20,812 nt of DNA from CAZYWA01 sp964650975 [NCBI: uncultured bacterium] (GTDB lineage Bacteria; JADJOY01), in NCBI GenBank assembly GCA_964650975.1, contig CAZYWA010000079.1:1-20812 (forward strand), read 5' to 3'. Position 1 is the first letter of the stretch. Each line of letters opens with the position of its first letter. Position numbers and translations under genes: made by a program. Below are positions 13,994-20,812 of the stretch, piece after piece. The notes beneath the pieces are model-generated. The model ran no database searches and was not told the DNA's origin. It saw only the letters and a list, made by a program, of their open reading frames with translations.

Positions 13994-15517
13994 TCAGATG
14001 CGGCGGGCGCGACCCTGCCAGTGGCGATCGCGCAGCGCCTTCACGTAGAGCTTGCCGTTGGGAAGGCGCGGCAACGCGGCCTCGAAATCGATCGAGCGCG
14101 GGATCTTGAAGCGCGCCAGCCGCGCGCCGACGAACGCCTTGAGCTCGGCCGCGAGCGCCTCCGACGGTTCGGCGTCCGCCACCAGCTCGACGGCCGCCTT
14201 CACCGATTCGCCCCACTCGTCGTCGGGTACGCCGAAGACCGCCACGTCGGCGACCGCCGGATGCGCCACTAGCACGCCCTCGATCTCGGCCGGATAGATG
14301 TTGACGCCGCCCGAGATGATGAGCGCCGTGGTGCGGTCGGTGAGGAACACGTAGCCCTGGGCGTCGACGTAGCCGAGATCGCCGGTGGTGAAGACGTGCG
14401 GCTCGGGATGCGAGGCGGCGGTCTTGGCCGGATCGCCGTGGTACTCGAACACGCTCGCCAGGGTGCGGTGCCGCGAGCGCAGCAAACCGATCTCGCCGGG
14501 CGGCAGCCGCACGCCTTCGTCATCGGCGGCGTAGACCTCGAACGACGGAATGGGCTTGCCGACGGTGCCCGGCCGCTCCAGCCACTCGGCCGAGCTCGCG
14601 AGCGTCGCCACGCCACCCTCGGTGGCGCCCCAGTACTCGACCAGCACCGGCCCCCACCACTCGATCATGCGCCGCTTGATCTCGGGCGACACGGGAGCGG
14701 CGCCGTGGAGCACCAAGGAAAGGCACGACGGATCGAACGCCACGCGCGCCTCGGGCTCGAGCTTGAGGAGCCGCACCAGCATGGTCGGCACCACGTGCGT
14801 GTGCCGCACTCGCTGCCGCGCGATCGTGTCGAGCATCGCGCGCGCGCTCCAGGACTCCATCACGATGAGCGGCGCGCCGTTGAGCAGGTCGTAGATCGCG
14901 AGCAGGCTCGGCGCCGCATGGTAGAGCGGTCCGGTCACGAGATGCGGGCCGCCGCCGTCGAGGCCGTAGGCGTGCCCGGTCTCGCGCAATCGCTCGAGCG
15001 CGGCGCGGAACGAGGCGGCGCGGGCACGCTTGACCCCCTTGGGTCGGCCGGTGGTGCCGCTGGTGTAGATCATCGTGCCGCCGGCGGGGGCGTCGAGCGA
15101 CACCGGCTCCGGTTCCTGGCGCGAGAGCAACGCGTCGAGCTCGGCGCCCACTCCGATCGTGCGCGGCCCGGTGCAGCCGGCCGCGAGCGCTGCGTGAGGC
15201 TGGTCGACGAAGAGCGCCGACGCCCCGGAGTCGGCCACGATGTAGGACACCTCGTCGGCTCCGAGGTGACCGTTGATCGGCGTGATCCAGACGCCGGCGG
15301 CGAGGGCACCGAGCACCAGCTCGATCCCCTCGATCCGGTTCGCCACCAGGCACGCGACGTGTCCATCGGCGCCCAGCGCGAGCTCGCGGCCGAGCAGCGC
15401 GGCGATGCGGCTCACCCGCTCCTCGAGCTCGCTCCAGGTACGGCGCCGGGTGCCGTCGTCGAGCGCGATCTGGTGCGGTGCGGTGCGCGCCCGTTCGAGC
15501 CACATGCGCCGAACCAT
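13994..15517 (-). CDS. AMP-dependent acyl-CoA synthetase/ligase
   Basis: The 507-residue ANL-family enzyme makes an acyl-adenylate and then the CoA thioester. Visible motifs are the phosphate loop MIYTSGTTGRPKGVKR (149-164), the pocket motif PLYHAAPSLL, the adenine motif EYWGATEGG (294-302), TTGDLGYVD (377-385), the hinge segment LTDRTTALIISGGVNIYPAEIE (392-413) and catalytic Lys489 in RLPNGKLYVK. The hinge reads DRTTALIISGG where many relatives read RKKDMIISGG, a modest departure. Against the other ligase of the window it is clearly a different subgroup (WGATEGG against YGLTETSS), so the two probably activate different acids. The start ATG 15517 has no ribosome binding site; ATG 15505 is an alternative. 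It is divergent from the second F420 oxidoreductase, with 49 bp between them. Confidence 0.92.
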   Translation of the reverse strand: MVRRMWLERARTAPHQIALDDGTRRRTWSELEERVSRIAALLGRELALGADGHVACLVANRIEGIELVLGALAAGVWITPINGHLGADEVSYIVADSGASALFVDQPHAALAAGCTGPRTIGVGAELDALLSRQEPEPVSLDAPAGGTMIYTSGTTGRPKGVKRARAASFRAALERLRETGHAYGLDGGGPHLVTGPLYHAAPSLLAIYDLLNGAPLIVMESWSARAMLDTIARQRVRHTHVVPTMLVRLLKLEPEARVAFDPSCLSLVLHGAAPVSPEIKRRMIEWWGPVLVEYWGATEGGVATLASSAEWLERPGTVGKPIPSFEVYAADDEGVRLPPGEIGLLRSRHRTLASVFEYHGDPAKTAASHPEPHVFTTGDLGYVDAQGYVFLTDRTTALIISGGVNIYPAEIEGVLVAHPAVADVAVFGVPDDEWGESVKAAVELVADAEPSEALAAELKAFVGARLARFKIPRSIDFEAALPRLPNGKLYVKALRDRHWQGRARRI

Positions 15518-15531
15518 AGCGCGGCGCGCCG

Positions 15532-15540
15532 TGCTATGAC
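15532..15540 (+). promoter_or_regulatory. Possible extended -10 box for the second F420 oxidoreductase
   Basis: TGC followed by TATGAC resembles an extended -10 element, 26 bp before ATG 15567. The -35 position is not conserved. The gap to the divergent ligase gene is only 49 bp, so both promoters must overlap. Confidence 0.25.
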
Positions 15541-15566
15541 GCCGCGTCTCGAAGCCGGAGGTGGGG

Positions 15567-16619
15567 ATGCGCGTCGAGCTGTCGCTTCTCGGTCATTCGT
15601 TTCAGGATCGGCCGGTTTGGCCTGGTTTCGAGGGAATCGCCGCGAACGCGCGCGCCATCGAAGCGCTCGGCTTCGACGGTGTGCTGGTGCCCGAGGCCGG
15701 GCACGATCCGTTCTTGCCGCTTTTGATCGCCGCGCAAGCCACCAGCCGGCTCCGGCTTCGCACCGGAGTCGCGATCGCGTTTCCTCGCAGTCCCGGGGCG
15801 ATGGCGCAGACCGCGTGGGACCTGGCGCGATTCTCGAACGGGCGCTTCGAGCTGGGGCTCGGCACCCAGGTGAAGGCGCACAACGAGCGGCGCTACGGCG
15901 CGCCGTGGAGCGATCCGCCGGTGCCGCGGCTGCGCGAGTACATCCAGTGCCTGCGAGCGATCTTCGCCACCTACCAGAATCCCGCGGCGCCCACCTGGTT
16001 CCGGGGCGAGCACTATCGATTCGATTTGATGTCGCCCTTCTTCAATCCCGGCCCCAATGAGGCACCGGATTTGCCGATCTACGTCGCGGTGGTGAACGAC
16101 GCCATGGCGCGGCTGGCCGGCGAGCTCGCCGACGGCTACTACCCGCACCCCATGTGCTCGGCCGGCTACGTGCGAGAGGTGATGCGCCCGCAGGTGGAAG
16201 AGGGTGCGCGGAAGGCGGGGCGCGATCCGGGTACCATCGGCGTGCTCGGCTCACCGATGATCGCGAGCGGAGCCGACGCGGCGGAGGTCGCCAAGAATGC
16301 CTCACTCGTGAAGCAGCGCCTGGGCTTCTACGCGTCGACGCCGGCCTATCGGCCGGTGTTCGAGCACCACGGGCTGGGCGATCTCGCCGCCCAGCTCCAC
16401 CGCCTCTCGAAGGAAGGAAAGTGGCGCGAGATGGTGGCGCTGGTGAGCGACGAGGTGCTCGCCACCTTCGCGACCGTCGCGCCCTACGACCAGCTCGGCG
16501 CAGCGCTGGCGGAGCGCTGGAGCGGTCTCCTCACCACGATGCACCTCGATCTGGTGGCCGAGCTGGATCGGCACGCCGAGGTCCTGCGCTCGCTCGCCGC
16601 CGTGCTCCACGCGGCTTGA
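15567..16619 (+). CDS. LLM class F420-dependent oxidoreductase (MSMEG_2256/TIGR03617-like), paralogue 2
   Basis: ATG 15567 is chosen because GGAGG (15557-15561) sits 5 nt ahead. The in-frame GTG 15561 would overlap that site. The 350-residue luciferase-like barrel shares long blocks with the protein at 11841-12884: ALGFDGVLVPEAGHDPFLPLLIAA, AIAFPRSPGAMAQTAWDLARFSNGRFELGLGTQVKAHNERRY, and WSDPPVPRLREYIQCLRAIF. The two look about half identical. The group is predicted to use coenzyme F420. Differences downstream (DLPIYVAVVNDAMARLAGELADGYYPHPM) suggest a different substrate. It shares a short divergent promoter region with the ligase, which carries an extended -10-like TGCTATGAC (15532-15540), and this suggests joint control. 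Confidence 0.88.
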   Translation: MRVELSLLGHSFQDRPVWPGFEGIAANARAIEALGFDGVLVPEAGHDPFLPLLIAAQATSRLRLRTGVAIAFPRSPGAMAQTAWDLARFSNGRFELGLGTQVKAHNERRYGAPWSDPPVPRLREYIQCLRAIFATYQNPAAPTWFRGEHYRFDLMSPFFNPGPNEAPDLPIYVAVVNDAMARLAGELADGYYPHPMCSAGYVREVMRPQVEEGARKAGRDPGTIGVLGSPMIASGADAAEVAKNASLVKQRLGFYASTPAYRPVFEHHGLGDLAAQLHRLSKEGKWREMVALVSDEVLATFATVAPYDQLGAALAERWSGLLTTMHLDLVAELDRHAEVLRSLAAVLHAA

Positions 16620-16636
16620 TCGACCGTTCCGGTCGA
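16620..16636 (+). terminator. Triloop hairpin directly after the F420 oxidoreductase stop
   Basis: TCGACCG (16620-16626) pairs with CGGTCGA (16630-16636) around TTC, starting at the base after the stop codon. There is no T-run. It probably terminates or stabilises the rightward transcript together with the next hairpins. Confidence 0.4.
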
Positions 16637-16642
16637 GCGCTA

Positions 16643-16700
16643 CCCGCCGGAGACCGGCGGGCTCCAGCAGCTGGGTTGGAGCGCGCCGGTCCCCGGCGCG
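16643..16700. repeat. Nested or alternative hairpin element, copy 3
   Basis: Two perfect 8-bp triloop hairpins (16643-16661 with AGA loop; 16682-16700 with TCC loop) can instead pair with each other. CCGGAGACCGGCG (16647-16659) matches CGCCGGTCCCCGG (16684-16696) at 12 of 13 positions and encloses GCTCCA/TGGAGC (16661-16666, 16677-16682). The second fold has the architecture of the element at 11759-11807, with the shared words GACCG, GCTCCA, GGGTTGGAG and CCGGTCCC in the same order. Confidence 0.6.
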
Positions 16701-16849
16701 TGAGCGACACGGGCGGCTGGATCTTGTAACGAGACGCCACCAAGAAACGGTACGGATGGCGATCAGAACCGGATACACTCCGCCATCGAAAAGAGTTACA
16801 AATAGCTGATAAAGTTACTCATCGAGATCCAAGTTTCGGCTTGTTTCAA

Positions 16850-16870
16850 GCTGAAAACGCGTTTTTCAGC
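16850..16870 (-). terminator. Hairpin terminator after the O-methyltransferase gene
   Basis: GCTGAAAA (16850-16857) and TTTTCAGC (16863-16870) form an 8-bp A/T-rich stem with a 5-nt loop, 23 bp beyond the stop codon of the leftward methyltransferase gene. It sits in an AT-rich patch (about 16776-16870) unlike the rest of the window. The small CTTG-TTT-CAAG dyad (16840-16850) overlaps its downstream edge. Confidence 0.55.
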
Positions 16871-16893
16871 GCGTGAGACCGCCTGAATCGCGC

Positions 16894-17919
16894 TCACTTG
16901 TACGCGATCGCGGCGCTGCACGGGCCTGCGAGGTGGATCACCTCGCAGCGCTGGAAGCCCGCCTCGGTGCACCAGCCGCGGAAGTCGGCGCCGGTGAAGT
17001 CGAAGGCGTCGCCGAACTCGATCAGCATGTTGAGCGACATCATGAGGCCGAAGGCGTTCTCGCGGCGCGCGTCGTCGATCAGATTCTCGACTGCGATGAA
17101 GGCACCGCCGGCGGGCAATGCGTCGTAGGCCGCGCGGATCAGGTGCTTCTTCTTCTCCAGGTTCCAGTCGTGGAGGATCATCCCCATGGTCACCACGTCG
17201 GCCTTGGGAAGCGGCTCGTTGAAGAAGTCGCCGGCGGCCACGTGGATCCGGTCGCTGAGCCCGTCGTGCTCGATCCACTTGCGGGCGATCGGCGCCACCT
17301 GCGGCAGGTCGAACGAGGTGCAGCGGAGCTTCGGGTGGCGCTGGGCGACGAGCCGTGACAGGAGCCCGGTGGCGCCGCCCACGTCGAGCAGCGTCGCGTG
17401 CTTCGAGAAATCGTACTTCTCCGCCAGCGCCGCGAAGTTGCCGCGAGAGATGCCGCTCATGGCGCCCATGAACTGCTCCAGCCGGTCGATGTCGGCGTAG
17501 AGCTCCTCGAACATGGGCTTCTGGCTGTGCTTGACCTCGTTCTGGGGAAGACCGGTCTTGAGCGCCGGTCCGAGGTCGCTCCAGAAGCGGAAGAGCCGCG
17601 CGTTCGCCATCTCCAGGATGCCGCCCACGTAGCCGGCCCTACGGCGGTCGAGGAAGTGGGCGGTGTCGGGGGTGTTGCGATAGCGGCCGGCCGGGCCGTC
17701 GCCGTCGCGCTCCAGGAAGCCGAGCGCCAGCAGTGCGTCGAAGAAGTCGTAGAGACCCCGTGAGTGAAGCTCGAGCTCGCGGCCCAGCTCCTCCGCGGTG
17801 AGCGCGCGCTCGCCGAGCTTGGTGAAGAGCCCCAGCTCGACCGCGGTGAGCAGCACCTTCGAGGCCCAGAATCCGAAGCCGACCTGCAGGATGTGGGAAG
17901 GATCTTGCGGTTCGTTCAT
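16894..17919 (-). CDS. SAM-dependent O-methyltransferase (plant/hydroxyneurosporene type)
   Basis: The 341-residue enzyme has an N-terminal winged-helix dimerisation domain (about 1-95: ASKVLLTAVELGLFTKLGERALTAEELGREL) and a C-terminal Rossmann methyltransferase domain. The SAM motif is LLDVGGATGLLSRL (177-190), with Asp204 in TSFDLPQV as the likely ribose ligand and AAGDFFNEPLP (228-238). His250-Asp251-Trp252 marks the catalytic His that deprotonates the acceptor hydroxyl in this family. The segment DFTGADFRGWCTEAGF closes the domain. The acceptor is unknown; polyketide, phenol or carotenoid hydroxyls are precedents. ATG 17919 has GGGAGAG about 6 nt upstream. An open frame continues far upstream but only antisense to the neighbouring dehydrogenase gene. 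Confidence 0.9.
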   Translation of the reverse strand: MNEPQDPSHILQVGFGFWASKVLLTAVELGLFTKLGERALTAEELGRELELHSRGLYDFFDALLALGFLERDGDGPAGRYRNTPDTAHFLDRRRAGYVGGILEMANARLFRFWSDLGPALKTGLPQNEVKHSQKPMFEELYADIDRLEQFMGAMSGISRGNFAALAEKYDFSKHATLLDVGGATGLLSRLVAQRHPKLRCTSFDLPQVAPIARKWIEHDGLSDRIHVAAGDFFNEPLPKADVVTMGMILHDWNLEKKKHLIRAAYDALPAGGAFIAVENLIDDARRENAFGLMMSLNMLIEFGDAFDFTGADFRGWCTEAGFQRCEVIHLAGPCSAAIAYK

Positions 17920-17956
17920 GGCTCTCCCGTGCGGTACGCGTGATTTCGGGGCACGA

Positions 17957-17985
17957 ACCGTAACGAGGGCAGGGGCCCGGGTCAA
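17957..17985 (-). promoter_or_regulatory. Putative promoter of the O-methyltransferase gene
   Basis: On the minus strand TTGACC (17985-17980) and TACGGT (17962-17957) are spaced by exactly 17 bp. A start near 17950 would give a leader of about 30 nt carrying the ribosome binding site. Confidence 0.4.
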
Positions 17986-18028
17986 AGGATTGGCCGGCGG
18001 AGCCAGGTGAGGCGACCGAGCGCGCGAG

Positions 18029-18057
18029 TTGTGGCACGCTCGCGGGCCCACTACCGT
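18029..18057 (+). promoter_or_regulatory. Putative promoter of the divergent acyl-CoA dehydrogenase-like gene
   Basis: TTGTGG (18029-18034) and TACCGT (18052-18057) are spaced by 17 bp, about 28 bp before ATG 18085. GGAGG at 18074-18078 follows within the short leader. Confidence 0.35.
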
Positions 18058-18084
18058 CCGCCGCCCACCATCCGGAGGCCAGAC

Positions 18085-19797
18085 ATGATCCTGCTCGATC
18101 CACGGGAAGCTCTTCCTGGCTCGCTCGATTCGCGCACCCGCGAGGTGCTGCGCAGCACGATCGAGTTCTTCGAGAAGAAGGGCAAGGCGCGCATCAAGGC
18201 CGACTTTCACGCCAGGGTCTGGTACGCGGATTTCGTCGCGCACGTGGGCCGCGAGCGCCTGTTCGCGACGATGTGCACGCCGGCCGGCGAAGGCGCGCCC
18301 GACGCCCGCTGGGACACCTCGCGCATCTGCCGGTTCGCCGAGATCCTGGGCTTCTACGGTCTCGGGTACTGGTACACGTGGCAGGTGTCGGTGCTCGGGC
18401 TGGGCCCGATCTGGATGAGCGACAACGCGGCGCTCAAGGAGAAGGCCGCGAAAGCGCTCGAAGCGGGCGGGATCTTCGCGTTCGGGCTCTCGGAGCGCGC
18501 CCACGGCGCCGACATCTACTCGACCGAGATGCGCCTGGTTCCCACCGGCGACGGCCGCTTCGTGGCGCGCGGGAGCAAGTACTACATCGGGAACGGCAAC
18601 GAGGCCGCGATGGTCTCGACCTTCGGCAAGATCGAGGGAACCCAGGGCACCGACGGCAAGGGCGAGTACGTGTTCTTCGCGGTCGACCCGCGTCACGAGC
18701 GCTACCAGCTGGTGCAGAACGTGGTCGCGAGCCAGAACTACGTTTCCGAGTACCGGCTCGACGACTACCCGATCGGGGAGCAGGACATCCTGTCGCGAGG
18801 CCCGGCCGCGTGGGACGCGGCGCTCAATACGGTGAACATCGGCAAGTACAACCTGGGCTGGGCCTCGATCGGGATCTGCACCCACGCGTTCTACGAGGCG
18901 ATCCACCACGCCGCGCACCGCCGCCTCTACGGCATGAGCGTCACCGACTTCTCGCACGTGAAGCGGCTCTTCACCGACTCCTACGCGCGGCTCACCGCGA
19001 TGAAGCTCTTCGCGCTCCGCGCCAGCGACTACATGCGCTCGGCCCATGCCGGCGATCGTCGCTACCTGCTCTACAACCCGATGGCCAAGATGAAGGTCAC
19101 GACCCAGGGCGAGGACGTGATCAACCTCTTGTGGGATGTGATCGCGGCCAAGGGCTTCGAGAAGGACATGTACTTCGAGCAGGCCGCGGTCGACATCCGC
19201 GGGCTCCCCAAGCTCGAAGGCACGGTGCACGTGAACATCGCGCTCATCGTGAAGTTCATGCCCAGCTACTTCTTCATGCCGGCCGATCTTCCCACCGTTC
19301 CGCGCCGTGACGACCCGGCGAACGACGACTTCCTGTTCGACCAGGGCCCCGCGAAGGGCCTGAGCAAGATCCAGTTCCACGACTACCAGCTCGCGTATCG
19401 CTCGCGCGAGACACCCAATCTCGCGATCTTCCGCGAGCAGATCGACGCGTTCAAAGGGATGCTCGCGAGCGCGCCGCCCCAGGGCGAGCAGATGAAGGAC
19501 GTGGATTTCTTGCTCGCGGGAGGCGAGCTCTTCGCGCTCGTGGTCTACGGCCAGCTCATCCTCGAAGCCGCGCCGCTTCACGGCATCGACGACGATCATC
19601 TGGACCAGATCTTCGACTTCCTGGTGCGCGATTTCTCGCACCATGCGCTCACCTTGAGCGAGAAGCCCGCGGCGAGCGCCGAGCAGGCGGAAGCGGCGCT
19701 GCGCATGATCCGGCGCCCCGCCTTCGACGAGGCGCGCTACGGACGCATGTGGTCGCTGGTTCACGGCCTCGCGGATCGTTACCAGATGGGCCCGTGA
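18085..19797 (+). CDS. Large acyl-CoA dehydrogenase/oxidase-family protein
   Basis: This 570-residue protein starts at ATG 18085, with GGAGG 6 nt upstream. It has an acyl-CoA dehydrogenase core with about 170 extra residues. FAFGLSERAHGADIYSTEM (131-149) and GSKYYIGNGNEAAMVSTFGK (163-182) replace the usual SEP.AGSD and G.K.WI.NG motifs. RRLYGMSVTDFSHVKRLFTDSYARLTAMKLFALRASDY is the C-terminal helical domain, and LPKLEGTVHVN places Glu378 where medium-chain enzymes carry the catalytic base (YEGT). A C-terminal extension of about 180 residues (391-570) follows. Similar long proteins occur in mycobacteria and other lipid degraders with undefined substrates. It would create an alpha-beta double bond in an acyl-CoA. 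It is divergent from the O-methyltransferase with 165 bp between them. Confidence 0.85.
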   Translation: MILLDPREALPGSLDSRTREVLRSTIEFFEKKGKARIKADFHARVWYADFVAHVGRERLFATMCTPAGEGAPDARWDTSRICRFAEILGFYGLGYWYTWQVSVLGLGPIWMSDNAALKEKAAKALEAGGIFAFGLSERAHGADIYSTEMRLVPTGDGRFVARGSKYYIGNGNEAAMVSTFGKIEGTQGTDGKGEYVFFAVDPRHERYQLVQNVVASQNYVSEYRLDDYPIGEQDILSRGPAAWDAALNTVNIGKYNLGWASIGICTHAFYEAIHHAAHRRLYGMSVTDFSHVKRLFTDSYARLTAMKLFALRASDYMRSAHAGDRRYLLYNPMAKMKVTTQGEDVINLLWDVIAAKGFEKDMYFEQAAVDIRGLPKLEGTVHVNIALIVKFMPSYFFMPADLPTVPRRDDPANDDFLFDQGPAKGLSKIQFHDYQLAYRSRETPNLAIFREQIDAFKGMLASAPPQGEQMKDVDFLLAGGELFALVVYGQLILEAAPLHGIDDDHLDQIFDFLVRDFSHHALTLSEKPAASAEQAEAALRMIRRPAFDEARYGRMWSLVHGLADRYQMGP

Positions 19798-19813
19798 GCC
19801 TCGTGCGCCAGGG

Positions 19814-19844
19814 TTGCGAAGGATGGGCCTCCGAGGCCTATCCT
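19814..19844 (+). promoter_or_regulatory. Weak candidate promoter of the exported protease-like gene
   Basis: TTGCGA (19814-19819) and TATCCT (19839-19844) are separated by 19 bp, longer than usual. The leader to ATG 19969 would be about 118 nt and contains GC-rich inverted repeats, CGGCAC (19866-19871) with GTGCCG (19886-19891). Confidence 0.25.
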
Positions 19845-19968
19845 AGAGAGAGGGACCGCCGCCGCCGGCACCGTCGCCGGTGACCGTGCCGCCGAGGGAT
19901 GACGGCGCGGTGGCCCGTGACGCGTGGCTCCCGAATCCACCCAGCAGTCCGAGTAGGTCGAGCATTCG

Positions 19969-20812
19969 ATGAAGAGACGTGTAACCGGAGGTCGATTCGA
20001 CGCAATTCTCCGAGCGGTCGTTCACGGCATGGCGGCGTCGCTGCTGGCGATTTCGTTCGCCGCTCCGGCGCGAGCGGACATGACCGAGAGCGCCGCCACG
20101 CAGATCCGCGGCTTGATGGCCGAGAAGGCCGCGCGCACCCCGGTCGAGCGCAAGATCGGCTCGGGTTTGCTGCGGGCGCTGCGCGTCCATCGCGGTCTGC
20201 CGGCGAGCGTCGCGGCGCCCCAGCTGCGCGTGGACGTCGCGCCCGAAGCCGACGGCCGGGTCCGCGTCGACGTGCGCGGCGAGATCGGCGACTCGCTGCT
20301 CGCCGCCATCCGCGACTCGGGCGGCGAGGTGACGAGCTCGGCTCCACGGTTCCACACCCTGCAGGCGTTGCTGCCGTTCGAGGCGCTCACCGCGATCGCC
20401 GAGCGCGACGACGTCCGCACGATCCGGCCCGCGTCCGAGCCGATTTTCTCGGCGACCAACGTGAGCGAAGGGGACATCGCCCATCGCGCGGACCTGGCGC
20501 GGACGACCTTCACCTCCGACGGCAGCGGCATCACGGTGGGTGTGGTGTCCGACGGCATCGGCGACCTCACCACGGTGCAGGCCTCGGGCGACCTGCCGCC
20601 CAAGTGCCCGGCGACTCCGTGCGTGCGGGTGGTGAACGGTCAGATCGGCGTCGGCAACGAGGGCACCGCCATGATGGAGGTGATCCACGACCTGGCACCG
20701 GGAGCGAACCTCAAGTTCGCGACCGGCCGGGCCAGCGAGGCCGATCAGGCGCAGAACATCCTGGCGCTCGCGGCCGCCGGATGCACGATCATCGCCGACG
20801 ACACGAGCTACA
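19969..20812 (+). CDS. Exported subtilase-fold (S8-like) protein, N-terminal part (3'-truncated by window)
   Basis: The frame is open from ATG 19969 to the window end, giving 281 residues. Residues 1-36 form a Sec signal peptide (basic start, hydrophobic MAASLLAISFAAPARA). Residues about 37-165 look like an inhibitor-type propeptide: VRVDVRGEIGDSLLAAIRDSGGEVTSS, then a LPFEALTAIAERDDVRTIRP strand typical of subtilase prosequences. The catalytic domain begins with ITVGVVSDGIGD, where Asp195 matches the subtilase Asp. Next comes GNEGTAMMEVIHDLAPGA. Where subtilases have HGT, this reads Glu231-GT, so the canonical His is absent. The Ser region is beyond the window. It would act outside the cytoplasm, as protease or as inactive relative. 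An AGG 11 nt upstream is a poor ribosome binding site. Confidence 0.75.
   Translation, partial: MKRRVTGGRFDAILRAVVHGMAASLLAISFAAPARADMTESAATQIRGLMAEKAARTPVERKIGSGLLRALRVHRGLPASVAAPQLRVDVAPEADGRVRVDVRGEIGDSLLAAIRDSGGEVTSSAPRFHTLQALLPFEALTAIAERDDVRTIRPASEPIFSATNVSEGDIAHRADLARTTFTSDGSGITVGVVSDGIGDLTTVQASGDLPPKCPATPCVRVVNGQIGVGNEGTAMMEVIHDLAPGANLKFATGRASEADQAQNILALAAAGCTIIADDTSY

Noticed and set aside
16894-19764. A 956-codon open frame on the minus strand spanning the O-methyltransferase and the region antisense to the dehydrogenase-like gene
   Set aside because: Only the part from 17919 down has protein-like motifs. Upstream it is the antisense of a clear acyl-CoA dehydrogenase-like gene, a known effect of high GC third positions.
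19843-20688. A 281-codon minus-strand frame opposite the protease-like gene
   Set aside because: The plus strand shows a signal peptide, propeptide and subtilase motifs; the minus frame has none.

Overview
The window is a very GC-rich, gene-dense bacterial chromosome segment (about 70% GC by eye, not computed) carrying 17 protein genes. The first and last genes are cut by the window edges. The gene set is CoA-based lipid or steroid catabolism together with F420-type luciferase-like oxidoreductases. That mix is common in actinobacteria and in some uncultivated high-GC lineages such as Binatota or Myxococcota-like bacteria. The taxon cannot be fixed from this sequence. I see no rRNA, tRNA, CRISPR array, intact insertion sequence or integrase.

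Left part (1-3935): the C-terminal part of a TPR protein (+) converges on an alkyl-DHAP-synthase-like FAD oxidase (-). Divergent from the oxidase is a translationally coupled pair on +, an isonitrile hydratase-like DJ-1/PfpI protein and a DUF488 protein. A small secreted protein (-) follows.

Core (4055-11715): two divergent operons share one compact promoter region (6947-7066). The leftward operon encodes a thiolase-like protein lacking the usual thiolase residues, a DUF35 zinc-ribbon/OB partner and an acyl-CoA dehydrogenase. The rightward operon encodes a 103-residue unknown protein, an acyl-CoA synthetase, a crotonase with a degenerate N-terminal half, and a KstD-like flavoprotein. Together these could activate an acid to its CoA ester, desaturate it, hydrate it, cleave the side chain by a thiolase/DUF35 aldolase-like complex, and dehydrogenate a 3-oxo ring. 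Both predicted promoters are overlapped by a 14-bp site, TAGAACGTGTTTCA, that fits the KstR consensus TNNAACNNGTTNNA. This is the strongest hint of a dedicated, repressor-controlled steroid-like or isoprenoid catabolic unit.

Right part (11841-20812): two paralogous LLM/F420 oxidoreductases flank a 382-bp hairpin-rich non-coding stretch, a secreted DUF1579 protein and a second acyl-CoA ligase. Next come an O-methyltransferase and a divergent, large acyl-CoA dehydrogenase-like enzyme. The window ends in the N-terminal part of an exported subtilase-fold protein in which Glu sits where the catalytic His is expected.

Non-coding structure: three nested hairpin elements (5708-5783, 11759-11807, 16643-16700) share an arrangement of GACCG, an inner CTCC/GGAG stem and CGGTCCC, and look like a dispersed repeat or terminator family. 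Promoter, operator and structure calls are by eye and remain predictions.
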